From Gossypium raimondii (lineage: Eukaryota > Streptophyta > Magnoliopsida > Malvales > Malvaceae): a stretch of DNA of 64,000 bases. The first letter of the stretch is position 1, and each line of letters opens with the position of its first letter. Location: contig NC_068566.1 in assembly GCF_025698545.1 (NCBI RefSeq), forward strand, positions 45,301,192 to 45,365,191, read 5' to 3'. Under the pieces are notes generated by a model, which worked only from the letters and a program-made list of their open reading frames with translations, was not told the DNA's origin and did no database searches. Made by a program: the position numbers and the translations under genes. Below, piece by piece: positions 41,201 to 52,930 of this stretch.

Positions 41201-44200
41201 CCCTTTTTCAAATATGTTATATATGGATTTGATATGTTCTCATTTGATTTTATTCCTTGCTTTCTTGCAGTATTTTCACAATTGGACTGGCAACAGGTCG
41301 GTTTATTTCCCATTTAGGCTCATTGTTGATCTTTACTGTTTAATGATTTGTTTTTCAATTCTGATCTGTCATATATGTGTTCTTCGTCATTACATGATGT
41401 TTTAATATATATATTTTATGTTTACTTTGCTGCGGGGTTCATTGATGAAGGTAGTTGAATTATATGTTATTCTGAAGACCTGTTTATCAATGTTAAATCT
41501 ATTTAAAACTACGAGGATAAACAAAGTTCAGTATAACATCAGCTGAAATATGCAGAGTGACTTGCCGGGATTGGTTTCAGCTCAGCTTGAAGGAGGGCCT
41601 CACTGTGTTCCGTGACCAGGTACTATTCTTCAATTACCAAGATGGAAAATGTAGCCTCATTGCAACATAATCGGGTTGTTGGTTGTAATTATTATTGTGT
41701 TGCTGGTAGGAATTTTCATCTGACATGGGAAGCCGTACAGTGAAGAGGATTGCCGATGTTTCAAAGCTTCGGAATTATCAATTCCCACAGGTTAATTTTT
41801 CTTGCACAACTTTGTAGTGACCACATATCCAGTTAAACGAGTGATTATGTTGCAACTACTGTGAAATCTACAAATAGATACTTCAGTGTGTGTGTGACCT
41901 ACTTAAGTGCTGACTTTCCTCCGATTCCAATTGTTCAGGATGCTGGTCCCATGGCTCATCCGGTTAGGCCACATTCTTACATTAAGGTGTTAAAGCATCT
42001 CCCTTATTTATTATCCTTTTCTTTAAGTTTTCACATGCTTGTTCACTCTTTAAAGTTTTTGCTTCCGAGTTATGTTAACTTTTGCCTCCTTTTTCCCTTT
42101 GACAGATGGACAACTTCTACACAGGCAAGTTTTTGTTATATATGGTACAAATTCGTAATGGGTCCATGGATCAGTTTCCTTTTATAGATATATTTCATAT
42201 ACCATTTTAATGTGAACGTTTGTTTTTGTCACATGATCTTGTTTTATGTGAATCAAACATGGGGTTATCAACAACTGCAGTGACGGTAAGCCCTAGCTAC
42301 TTTTATTTGCATCTTTTTTCTTGTTTACTGTTTCATTTGACCAGGCATCTAATTTTTCTACTTCTTTTCTTGGTCTTTTTGTTTTCTTTTCCACAGGTTT
42401 ATGAAAAGGTTTGAAAATCTTAACCAGATTCTCTCTTGTTTATGACTCTGTATTTGCGGTAAAGAGCTATGTTGATGTATCAATGGATTTTACTTATGAT
42501 TCAACTTGCCAGGGAGCTGAAGTTGTCAGGATGTACAAAACACTCCTAGGAACTCAAGGGTTCCGAAAGGTAAAATTTAAAGAATGTTTGAGTCTCAAAT
42601 TTAAGTGTATATATATGTAAAGTTGCTTATCCTGGACAGATTTATTAATATGATTTGTTAATGTTCAGGGTATGGATCTTTACTTTAAAAGGCATGACGG
42701 GCAAGCAGTAACTTGCGAAGACTTCTTTGCTGCCATGAAAGATGCAAATGGTGCGGATTTTGCTAACTTCTTGCTATGGTATGGATCAGTCATCTTCTTT
42801 TCTTTATTATTATTTAAAGTTACTTCGGCATTTTATAGTTTTGATGCTTAATACTTTTGAATCACTCAGGTATTCACAAGCTGGGACTCCTGTAGTAAAA
42901 GTTACTTCATCCTACAATGCTGAGGCTCATACTTTTTCTTTGAAGTTTAGGTATACAAACTTGAATTTTGTTGCAAGTATGAGCCTCGATTTTGGCATAA
43001 ATATCTTGCTGCTGAGTTTTATGCTTGTTTCGGCATTTTCACAGTCAAGAAGTACCCCCAACTCCTGGGCAACCTGTTAAAGAATCGATGTTCATTCCAG
43101 TAGCTGTTGGTCTACTGGACTCAAGTGGAAAGGACATGACTCTATCTTCTGTGTATCACAATGGGACATTGCAGTCTGTTGCAAGCAACAATCAACCAGT
43201 CCTCAGCACTGTTCTTCGAGTAACTAAGGTCATTTGAAAATCCTCTCGTGCTCCATCTTTTATCTCTAGGAACTTACACTCTTCTTTAGATTGTCTAAAC
43301 ATCTTTGAGACCATGACTAGAATCAAACCGTATTGACACATAGGGGGTTACTAGTTAGCATGACTGTTGCATGTCTTTATGTTCTTCCTGATTTTCTTTT
43401 CTTTCGTTGTTTCTGAGCAGAAAGAAGAAGAATTTGTGTTTTGTGATATATTCGAGCGGCCAATTCCATCTCTACTGCGAGGTTATAGTGCTCCTGTCCG
43501 TCTTGAATCTGATCTCTCCGACAGTGACCTATTTTTCCTTCTCGCTCATGATTCGGACGAGTTTAATCGGTTTGTCTTTCTCAAAGCATGAATACTTATT
43601 AATTTAATAATCGAGGATTATATTAGATTTGTTCATTTGATTTTTTTTTTTTTATAGCTGGGAGTCCGGACAGGTGCTGGCAAGGAAGCTGATGCTCAGC
43701 TTAGTTGCTGATTTCCAACAAAGCAAACCATTGACCTTGAATCCCAAATTTGTTCAAGGTCTCAAAAGCATACTTTGTGATCCAAGCTTGGATAAGGTAT
43801 GATGATAGTTCCCTTACTGGAAAATATGAAATCCGTATTGTTTAAATCAGCCCTTTTGTGTTCCAATGGAGTGTTGACGTGTGCAATATATAGAAACCAA
43901 CATACAGTTTATGTTTAACTGCCTCTTGTTATCAGGAATTCATCGCAAAAGCAATAACTCTCCCCGGTGAAGGGGAAATAATGGATATGATGGAAGTTGC
44001 TGATCCTGATGCTGTTCATGCTGTTCGAACCTTCATTAGAAAGGAGCTTGCCTCACAACTAAAATCAGAGTTTTTAAGCACAGTATGCTATATACACTTT
44101 TATAAACAAATCTTTATTACTTATAGACTAGTGCGAATTTTGCAAATGGGCTTGATTTTCTTTGTGCTTCTTGACCCTTTTAACAGGTTGAGAACAATAG

Positions 44201-45365
44201 AAGCTCAGAGGAGTATGTATTTGACCATCCTAATATGGCCGGACGTGCCCTCAAGAATACTGCTCTTGGTTTGTATTTGCTCTAATGTATATCCGCAATT
44301 TATGTGTCGAAATTTACATAATCTAATTGTCTTACATTTGTCTACTTCCAGCATATCTTGGTTCCCTTGAAGATTCAGAGATAACTGAGCTTGCACTGCA
44401 TGAGTACAAGACTGCAACAAATATGACAGACCAATTTGCTGCTTTGTCTGCCATTTCCCAGAAACCAGGTAAAACTCGTGATGACGTTTTGGCCGACTTC
44501 TATACCAAGTGGCAACATAACTACCTGGTAAATTTCCACTTCCCCTCTACTGAAAACATAGTTTGAACTTCTTTTCTCATATGTGATAATCTTGTTTTTT
44601 TCCATTCTTTGTTAGGTTGTAAACAAATGGTTTGCCCTTCAAGCCATGTCTAACATTCCCGGTAACGTTGAGAATGTTCGCAAACTCTTAAATCATCCAG
44701 CATTTGACCTTCGTAATCCAAACAAGGTGATCGATTAACTCTTTCTACGCAATGCATAAGCATATGATGGTGTCTTTTGTCTTCTGCTTAAATGTGGGTT
44801 ATTTTGTTAATATAGGTGTACTCACTTATCGGAGGATTTTGTGGATCTCCTGTGAATTTCCATGCCAAGGATGGTTCCGGCTACAAGTTCTTGGGTGAAA
44901 TAGTACTACAACTTGACAAGCTAAATCCTCAGGTTTGTCATACTCCAACTTCTCTTAGACCACTTCTCATCTGGATGGCATACCCGGTTTCCTTTTGCTA
45001 TTCTTAAGTAACATTTTACCTTCCGATATTGTAGGTGGCCTCTCGCATGGTGTCAGCCTTCTCAAGGTGGAGGCGTTTCGATGAAAGCCGTCAAACACTA
45101 GCCAAGGTAAGTGACCTCTTAGCTGTTTTATCCTATGTAAGTTGTGACCAATGTTACAACTTTGTTCCATAATTTGACAATGAAAATGCAATTTTTCATT
45201 ATTCTTCTAAACATATCGATATTTTTTTATTGCGGTGTGCAACCGGGTGGGATTACAACACTAAAAACTTGCATACAATTTTTGCAGCAACAACTGGAGA
45301 CGATAATGTCTGCCAATGGATTATCAGAGAACGTATTCGAGATTGCTTCAAAGAGCTTAGCTTAG
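38299..45365 (+). CDS. M1 zinc aminopeptidase (puromycin-sensitive/PepN type) with organelle transit peptide
   Basis: Thirty-three exons join in frame to 974 residues. Exon starts: 38299, 38791, 38974, 39203, 39443, 39743, 39920, 40126, 40294, 40487, 40783, 40972, 41085, 41271, 41556, 41710, 41939, 42106, 42281, 42397, 42513, 42669, 42870, 43045, 43421, 43658, 43936, 44187, 44352, 44616, 44816, 45035, 45288. The enzyme removes N-terminal residues from peptides. GAMEN (352-356) binds the substrate N-terminus. HEYFH (388-392) with E411, exactly 18 residues on, forms the HEXXH-x18-E zinc site. The YEKGAE Tyr472 is the catalytic tyrosine by family comparison. The first 75 or so residues are rich in Ser/Arg/Leu and poor in acid, like a plastid or mitochondrial targeting peptide. 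M89 (ATG at 39281) could start a cytosolic form. Two introns are GC-AG, and exons 19 and 20 are 5 and 12 nt. No disruptive change was found. Confidence 0.93.
42281..42285 (+). other. 5-nt microexon (exon 19) of the aminopeptidase
   Basis: CTGCAG|TGACG|GTAAGC. The five bases complete Val469 and encode Thr470 in the conserved FYTVTVYEK run. Without them the frame is lost. The preceding intron starts with GCAAGT (42125) after ACACAG. Confidence 0.85.
42397..42408 (+). other. 12-nt microexon (exon 20) encoding the catalytic tyrosine
   Basis: CCACAG|GTTTATGAAAAG|GTTTGA encodes Val-Tyr-Glu-Lys (471-474). Tyr472 lines up with the transition-state-stabilising tyrosine three residues before KGA in M1 enzymes. 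Exon 21 resumes with [13 protein letters not shown]. Skipping this exon alone would keep the frame. Confidence 0.85.
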
Positions 45366-45550
45366 TTTTATAGCTTAGCTGTTTAAATGGTATCAAATAA
45401 CATTTGCTGCTCTGCTCATTGAGTTATAGACAAAGAACTATTAAACCAAAATAAAGCTGTTAATTATGTCATAAAGTGAAGAGTTTTTTGTGTGTGTGTT
45501 TTTAGTATTGTGGAAGTGAGAGTGAAAGGTTTTTATCTTGAACAATTTCG
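45366..45550 (+). other. 3' UTR of the aminopeptidase
   Basis: AT-rich sequence follows the TAG, with AAATAAAGC near 45452 as a possible polyadenylation signal. Confidence 0.45.
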
Positions 45551-45552
45551 TT

Positions 45553-45705
45553 GTAGATTATGATCATATCTATTTCTTTACACAATACTTAAAATTACTC
45601 ATAAATAAGAGGATAATATATTTTAGCACATTTAAGTCCACATTCTCTTATATTAATAAAAATATTTATACCGATCGAACTGGAACTCATTCCCTGTAAA
45701 CTCAA
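45553..45705 (-). repeat. tRNA-derived SINE-like repeat, copy 2
   Basis: Shares ATGATCATATCTATT, AAAATTACTCATAAATAAGAGG, ATAATAT, ACATTCTCTTATATT and ACCGATCGAACTGGAACTC with the copy at 29738, in the same - orientation. Its box-B region is more diverged. Confidence 0.5.
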
Positions 45706-46257
45706 TCCACAGTGAGGTTTTTTAGTTGCATACTTGCATTGCAAATTGGGCTTTGGCATTAATAAATGCCCATACTCGTGTAAGGAAATATGAAAATATC
45801 TATATTACAGCAGTCGTCCTCCACGTGTTAAACCCATGCTGCCAAGCCACGTGAACACGACATTGACCTCTTTCTTTTCCCTTTTGTCTTAATGTAAAAT
45901 TAAATATAAATAAATTTAAAATAAGATCGACACTAGGTATAAACTTGACGTGGGTTTTGGTTTCTACTTGATTTGGGTTTAAAATTTAATTTTTTATTTG
46001 ATCATTTCGAGTTTTAATTATTTTAGGTTTAGATATTTTAATTTCAAATTTATTTATAATTGAATATTTTAAATTAAAATAATTTAAGTTGAGATCCAAC
46101 ATCATCAAAATTAGGATTTGGATTCTAGTTCTTGAGGCTTTGTCTTAAGTGAATGTGTTTGGTAGGTTTCTTTATTATAGTGGCCGATTAATTTGTCTAT
46201 TATTAAATGAACCAAAATAATTTTTATAGCACTTAAAAAATTAAATAAATTCAAATT
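45706..46257. other. AT-rich spacer
   Basis: No gene is seen. Words such as TTTAATTTCAAATTTA suggest an eroded repeat. Confidence 0.45.
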
Positions 46258-46262
46258 AATAT

Positions 46263-49261
46263 TGTTGAAACCTTTTTGAAATCGACTTTTTATCTAAAAA
46301 TAATAGTAGTTGTCGCCACCAATTATTTTTGAGAGGCGTGATTGGGTCACCTCGTAATTTGATCGTTTTAATAAGAGGTTTGATTTTATTAAAACAATGT
46401 TTTCGGTCTACAAAAATCCAGAAAATGAGTTCGGGAGTCGGTTACGCACGAGGAAGGATTAGCACCCTCGTTACGCCCAAAATTGGTACCTAGTTGATTA
46501 CTTGGTGTCTTTAGTATTGAAAATTAAAAATTTGAAAAGATTTTAAAATACGATCTTTTATTAAAACATTACTTAACTAAGTTCATTTTCGCGAAAAAGG
46601 GTTTATTTCAAGTTAATTGAGAAAAAGGATCACGTCCCGTAAGTTAGAACTAGACCTGTCCATGGGCCGGGCGGCCCGCCTGAAATATGGGCTTGGGCAA
46701 AATTTTAGGCTCGTTTAAAAAATGGGCCGGGCCTCGGGCAAGATTTTTTGGCCCGGGCCTGAAAAATATTAAATATATATATATTTTATTTTTAAAATAT
46801 AATAGTTTTTTATTTTAAGTTTATTTACTTTCATTTCCTTGACTAGTGTTACAAAATAATAATAATAAAACATCAAGTTTGTTTTACTAATCAAATGTTA
46901 GATTTTGTTACAACAATTAATACAATTAATAATTTGATAAATTTACTAATCAAATGTTAGATTTTATTACAACAATCAATACAATTAACAATTAATAATT
47001 TGATAATTTTACAAACAATTAATTTTAATAACAATTAGTTTTAATTTTATTAAAAAAATAATTTTAATTTTAATTTTAATTAAAAACGGGCCGGGCCGGG
47101 CTCGGGCCCCATATTTTTTCTTCGGGCCGGACCTGGGCAAAATCTCAGGCCCATATTTCAGGCCGGGCCGGGCCCGGGCCTAGTAAACGGGCTAAATTTT
47201 TTTGTGGGCCCGGCCCATGGACAGGTCTAGTTAGAACACAATGCCTTAAATACTTGAGAACGAGAATAAACACCGATTACTCAAATCTCATTATTGTTTA
47301 AAAGTAAATATTTGACCGTCTCGGTTTTAGAAGGAAGCTATATTCCGTAATTTAAGAACACGACTTTTCTAATTTCAAAAATAATGAACATCGTTTCGGT
47401 TTAAAAAATTTCTTTTTATTCATCGTGCAAAAAACGATCATGATGCTTATAGAGACGGGCATTTTAACTTATTCGGGCATAATACACAAATGAGTAAATA
47501 CTTAAGCCTAATGTATGATATAACGATAATGAGATAGTTTAAAATAATTATATGGGTAAGATGATAAACAATGGCTGAATAAAAGAATAATACTGATAAT
47601 ATAATTATAACAATAATAAGAATATTATTTTGTGGTATTAATAATAAAATAAATTAATTAATATCAATAAAAATAAAATGCTAGATGCCTCATGACGAAT
47701 ATAAACATAAATAATGAGAAGATGATAAAAGAAATAGTAAAAACGAGATAAAAAATATAATAATGAATAAGTAAAATGTATAAATAGAAAATGTAACAAT
47801 CCTACTTTAAATATATAAAGATAAATGAATAAATAAATAAATAATAGTAGTAGTAATGACGATAAGAATAAAATAATACATAAACATTATAAAAATAGTA
47901 AATGATAATATATAAATAAACAAAAAATATATATAAAAATATATTAAGGGTTGAAATTAAATGAATGAGGATTAAGTTGTAATTTAGATGAAATTTAGGG
48001 ATAGATTTTAAAATATAAAAAAGAAAGGGCAAAATGAAGGACTAAAATAAAAACGCGCACAAAGGAGGAAGGACTAACTAGGAAATTATACCCTGTTCGT
48101 AAAACGACGTCGTTCCTCGAGGGACTAAAATGAAATAGAAATAAAATTATAGGGTATAAATTAAAAACAAAAAAAAGGACAGGATTGAAAAATATTTTAA
48201 GCGTGGAAGGCCTAGGACCGCAATTAGACCGTTTAATGAAAACATGCAGATCCTTAGATGCTTTTGGGTCGGGTTGCGGGTCGCAGGTCGTGTCAAAACG
48301 ACACCATTTCAGGTGTTCACCTTTTAAGATGGTCCAAGGACCAAATTGAAAGAAAAATAAAAATAGGTGACAAAATTTTAAAAATAAAAAAATGGATAGG
48401 CCCAGATTGAAGCAAGCCGCAAAAGCAGAAGGACTAAAGGTGCAAATAGCCCTTTTGGTCAAAAACACGCGGATCCTAGGGTTCTTGAGTTGGATCTCGG
48501 GTCAAAGGCCAAAACGACGCCTTTTTAGGGCTATTGAAATTAGCTCTAAACGACGTCGTTTTAAATGGCCTATAAAATTAAAACAACTAATATTAAGTAT
48601 AAAATGGCCATTTTTTCAACCTTTCGACTCCCCTAGCCTGAAAAGTGTCATCTTTCATCGGAGATGACGGTCCTCGGCCACTCACGACGGCGAAATGCGA
48701 AAAGTCGGTAAAATTTTGACTTTTTATTCTATTTTATGTTTATCTCTTTAAAAAAAATAAAAAGCGAAGAAATAAAGTTAATAAAAGGCCACCTTTAAGA
48801 ATTTTTTCTACTATTCTTTGATTGATTCTCTGTAAAAAATTACAAACTATTTTCGTGACTTTTATAGCCACGATTACACTGTTCATCTCTGTTTTACTAC
48901 TGTTTTATGCTACTGTTCTTGCTGCCTCTGTTCTTTTTTGGTCCTCTTTTGCAAGTTCGGCGCTCAGTCAACGGAGGAGAGAAGGGGCGCCTTTGCCGTT
49001 TTGTGCAAGGCAACAAACGAGCATCAGGCCTCGGGACGAGGCTCGCTGACATGGCACGAGCGAAGGGAGGGGTGCAGTGCATATGGGAACATCAGGGTTT
49101 CAGAGTTTTTGAATTAGTTTAGGTTGTAGGCTTGTAATTTTTGAGCTAGGGTTTTTGTATTTTGGGCCATCTGAGTCGCTTTTGTAAATGGACTATTGTG
49201 TTTGGGTTTTATTTATTTATTTGGTTTGGTTTGGTAGGCTGGGCAAAATTGGCCTGCTACG
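46263..49261 (+). mobile_element. Solo LTR of a Ty3/gypsy (Tat/Retand-like) element, with nested hAT
   Basis: The unit starts TGTTGAAACC and ends GCTACG (CTACA expected), and the 5-mer AATAT stands on both sides (46258-46262, 49262-49266). There is no primer site, coding frame or second LTR, so this is a solo LTR left by recombination. Removing the hAT insert leaves about 2.4 kb. The early part has GAGTCGGTTACGCACGAGGA and AGCACCCTCGTTACGCCC, words typical of this LTR type in eudicots. The late part (about 48940-49090) is GC-rich. Orientation is inferred. Confidence 0.7.
46651..47229. mobile_element. Non-autonomous hAT element, family A copy 3
   Basis: TAGACCTGTCCATGGGCCGG begins and CCGGCCCATGGACAGGTCTA ends the 579-bp element. 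GTTAGAAC is a perfect 8-bp duplication (46643-46650, 47230-47237). The interior (ACAAAATAATAATAATAAAA, CATCAAGTTTGTTTTACTAA) is the reverse complement of copy 1 at 2701-3319. No transposase is encoded. Confidence 0.9.
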
Positions 49262-49510
49262 AATATTTTAGAAGTTTTTATTTTTTATAATTTTACGAAT
49301 AATTTTTATTTGTTTGTAGTTGAATCATAAATAAAAAAATATTTTTATATTTTTTAACATTGAATAAATTAATTTGATCTCCTCCGTATAAACTTTAAGA
49401 GATACTCTCGTCCTTTATACTAATAACTTTTGTAGAAACCAAATCTATCCACCCAAGTAGCAGATTTTTGGTGATGTCATGCTTTGGAAAAAGCTTCTAT
49501 TTATATAAAA

Positions 49511-50054
49511 GGTAAATTATTCTCAAGGTCATTAAATTATTGGTATATTTACATTTTGGATGCTTAGTTTTAAAAAGTTATAAAATAGTCATTGAACTAT
49601 TTAGAAAGTTTTCATTTAAGTCACTAGCTTGTTAAAATTATTGTCGTATGTCCTTTGTTCACAGTGCCTACACCAGTCAAAAGCTCTCCTTCATTTTTTC
49701 TTCTACAGTTCAGTTGTTTTTCATGAAACAACTTTGAATATTACGAATCCGTGAGCTAAAATCTAAATAATTTTATTCTCCGATTTCTGACATTGATCAT
49801 TTGATCAACTTAGATCTAAGACATGTTTTTCTACTCATTAATGGGTACTGATCTACCGTACTAATTGTTAAATCATCACTTGGAACTCGCTAGCCGAACT
49901 TTAAGAAAAAACTTTAACAACCTAACAACTTAAATAAAAACTTTTGAATAGTTCAATTACTTAAATGAAAACTTTCATATTGTAACATTTTAAAGTCAAG
50001 TGATCAGAATGTGAATCTATTAATAATTTAGTCACCTTTTAACTGTAATTATCC
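49511..50054. mobile_element. Inverted-repeat MITE, family D copy 2
   Basis: GGTAAATTATTCTCAAGGTC, TCATTGAACTATT, GTAACATTTTAAAGTCAAGTG and AATAATTTAGTCACC match copy 1 at 30423-30956 in the same orientation, including the internal TTAGATCTAAG and CTCATTAATGGGTACTGATC. It is diverged, and the target duplication is unclear. Confidence 0.5.
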
Positions 50055-50086
50055 TTTTAAGAAATACAACACACATTATACAAAAT

Positions 50087-50735
50087 AGGAGTGAGTAAAA
50101 CTCGATTCGATTCAAAAAAATCGAAAAAAATTTGAAGTTTGAGTTAATCGAATCAAGTTATTCGAATTATAAGAGTCAACTCAAATAAGTAATTCGAGTT
50201 TCGAGTTCGAATCAAGTTAAATTTACAATTTGAATAATCCGAATAATAGATTAGTATAAACTCACTTTTGGTCCCTCTCAAGTTTGAAAATGAGCAAATT
50301 GGTCACTCTCAACAAAAATTACAAAAAATCAAAATAATTTTCAAAATTCAAAATATTTATAAAAATTCCAAAATTTATATTGATAAAAAATTCAAAAATA
50401 TATAAATAAGTTAAAAATTAAACAAGTTAAAATATATAAACAATAATAATTTTGGGATCTAAATAAGTTAATTAATGATTTAAGTTTATCATACTAAAAT
50501 ATTTATTATTATTATTTTGCTTTGAAATTTTTTAAATATATATGGTTTCAAATTTATATACTCTAACATAAAATTAGTTATACGATAACAAGATTTTAAT
50601 TTAACTTAAATAATTTTATTCAATTTAAATCAATTTCATTTCGCTCGACTCAATTTAAAAAATTAAATCAAATTAAAATAATAAAATAAAACTCATTAAT
50701 TTAAAATTTTTTCACTCGATCCCCTCCTAAATCCG
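50087..50735. repeat. Degraded hAT-like repeat (TCGAATT-rich)
   Basis: The left end AATAGGAGTGAGTAAAACTC, followed by GATTCGATTCAAAAAAATCG, is matched by the inverse at the right (TTTCACTCGATCCCCTCCTA). Within are many TTCGAGTT and TAATCGAATC words. No 8-bp duplication is evident. Confidence 0.4.
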
Positions 50736-51079
50736 TTACTTGCAATTTAAAGACTATTTCTGATGTATGCTACAAAAACCATAAAAGGTCAACGCAAAAA
50801 TCTAAGTATTAAGATTTGCAGTGGTAGGTGTCCCACTGTCACCTCAAACTTTCTTTTTTCTTTCAATCAAATCCAAATTTAAATACCTCAAAATTCAAAA
50901 CACGATAAGAATATGACATAACATTAAATTTATTTAATTTTTAAATTTTTACACATCCGTCCACTTTATTTTCCCCATATGTTTCCATTATTCACTTTTG
51001 TGAAGTCATTTCTCTTTGCCTAAGTTAGGTCTAAGGTCTTGTCTTTCATTATCATCATTTCATCATCTCTTCAGTTCTA
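50736..51079. other. Spacer
   Basis: No gene or defined repeat is visible. Confidence 0.4.
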
Positions 51080-51087
51080 ACAGTTCC

Positions 51088-51688
51088 TAGGGATGTGCAA
51101 AATTAGGGTAAAACCGAAAAAATTTTGGTTAACCGATCGAATTATTTTTTGATTTTTTAATTAACGGTTAATTCGTTTCGAAACCGGTCAGTTAATCAAA
51201 TTTTTTCGGTTTAACCAAAAAAATTAATAAATAAAATTATAATATATAAATAGGCCCACTATTCACCTAAACCCAATCTAAACCCAAGTATTCAACCAAC
51301 CATATTACCCAACCTAACCCAATCATAAAAATTACAAATAATTTAATAAATAAAAATAAAGTTCTAAAACTAAAACTAAAACTAAAGGCTAAAAGTCTAA
51401 AAATAATTTAATTATGTAGTGATTCAATTCGGTTAATTCGGGTAATTCGGTTAATTCGGGTAATCAGGTTAATTCAGATAATTCGGGTAATTCGGTTAAT
51501 TTTTAACCAAAAATAAAAAATATATAATTTTCGGTTAATTCGGTTAACCGACCAAATTAACCGAAAAAATTTCGGTTCGGTTAATTTTTTTTGAAAAAAT
51601 TTCGGTTTGGTTAACAGTTAAAAATTTTGAAAGGTCAGTTAATTCGGTTAATGTTATTTCGGGTCGGTTAACCAAATGAACACCCCTA
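51088..51688. mobile_element. hAT-type MITE with internal TTAATTCGG tandem repeats
   Basis: The ends are TAGGGATGTGC and GCATTTGG-like inverse ATGAACACCCCTA. Flanks are ACAGTTCC (51080-51087) and ACAGTTCT (51689-51696), 7 of 8 identical. The body has many GGTTAATTCGG and CGGTTAACC words on both strands, with a near-perfect tandem array at 51430-51500. It has no coding capacity. Confidence 0.72.
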
Positions 51689-51739
51689 ACAGTTCTTATT
51701 CTTGGATCATTTTCTATTTTCTATTCTATTGCGAATTCA

Positions 51740-51950
51740 GAATTTTTTTTGTAAATAGTTGAAATTAAATTATATATTTTTACGATATTAAAAGTATAAT
51801 TTTATTATTTTAATATTTATATTTTATAATTTTAAAAATTAAATTAATTTTTTCATTTTATAGGGTTAAAATATAATTTTACTATTACTAATTTAAAATT
51901 TTATAAATTATAAAGAGTTTAAATGAAAAATTATATATATCGTTAATTAT
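51740..51950. repeat. Decayed body of hAT MITE family C
   Basis: ATATTTTTACGATATTAAAAG, TTTTACTATTACTAATTTAA and AATTTTATAAATTATAAAGA match the interior of the family C copies at 10372, 55018 and 62839. The GC-rich ends are lost. Confidence 0.5.
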
Positions 51951-52930
51951 CACGTGTTTATTATACACATTCCTGTGTGCTTCAAATACTAATTAAAAAA
52001 ATTTATTTGAGGAAATTTTACGTAAGATGATAGACATATTTGCATATATTCAATAACATGTTTCATGCTTGTCTTCGTATTCCAATAAAAAAACTATTGG
52101 AATAATGATAAATTTAGTTTTCTAACTTTTCAATTTTATCAATTTGATCCTTACTTGTTTTTTGAGTTATATTGGTTATTAACTTTTCGGAAAGTGTAAA
52201 TTAAACCGCTTTGTTTAATGAAAATGTTAACTTTTAATGATATTAGTGTGGCAACCCACGTGACGGTCTACATGTTTTTCATGTTGACATAACACTATTT
52301 ATCTCGCATGTCACGTCAATAAATAATTTAACAATTATAAAAAGTATAGCATGAAGTAACATGAATTGCCATTCGACCTGCCGATTTTAAAATTAAACAT
52401 TTTAGTTAGTAGTTTCATTATAAAATAGTAATTCAATTCTTTTAAAAAAGGTTGAGTCAAATTTAGCTAAAAATTAGGGGTCAAATTAAAAAAATATATA
52501 ACTATTAAAGATTAAAATTACGATTATGCCATTTTTTTCTCTGTTTTCCTTAAAGCTCTTCAAATCATCCCACCATAAAAAACCATGAAAGAGGAAGAAA
52601 AGATAAATATGATTGTGAGACAGTAAAAGATAATAAGAGAAACTAATTAAATATACATTTGTTTGACCTAAAAGGGTCTTTCCCAATATATAGTAAAAAC
52701 TAAAAGGACTTTGCAAGCATTATTTATTTTTTGCCTTTATGGGTCAAAAGTTGGTCTCAAACTTTGGTTAACTCAATTCATTCCTTATATATATATATCT
52801 TTATCAAGGTTTTAATTAATCAAACACTAATTTACATATATCCTTTCCCAAAAGCATACTGTTTTTTAATCATTCATCACCAAACTGCTTGTGGGGACTC
52901 AATTTCAAGGCAAAAAAAGAAAAAGAAAAG
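51951..52930. other. AT-rich spacer
   Basis: No gene is seen. Possible short inverted words (TTGATCC, TTAACTTTTCGG) hint at an old MITE around 52120-52500. Confidence 0.4.

Noticed and set aside
48816-49122. GC-rich open frames at the end of the solo LTR
   Set aside because: They overlap on both strands, have no known domain, and lie inside the LTR, which is normally noncoding.
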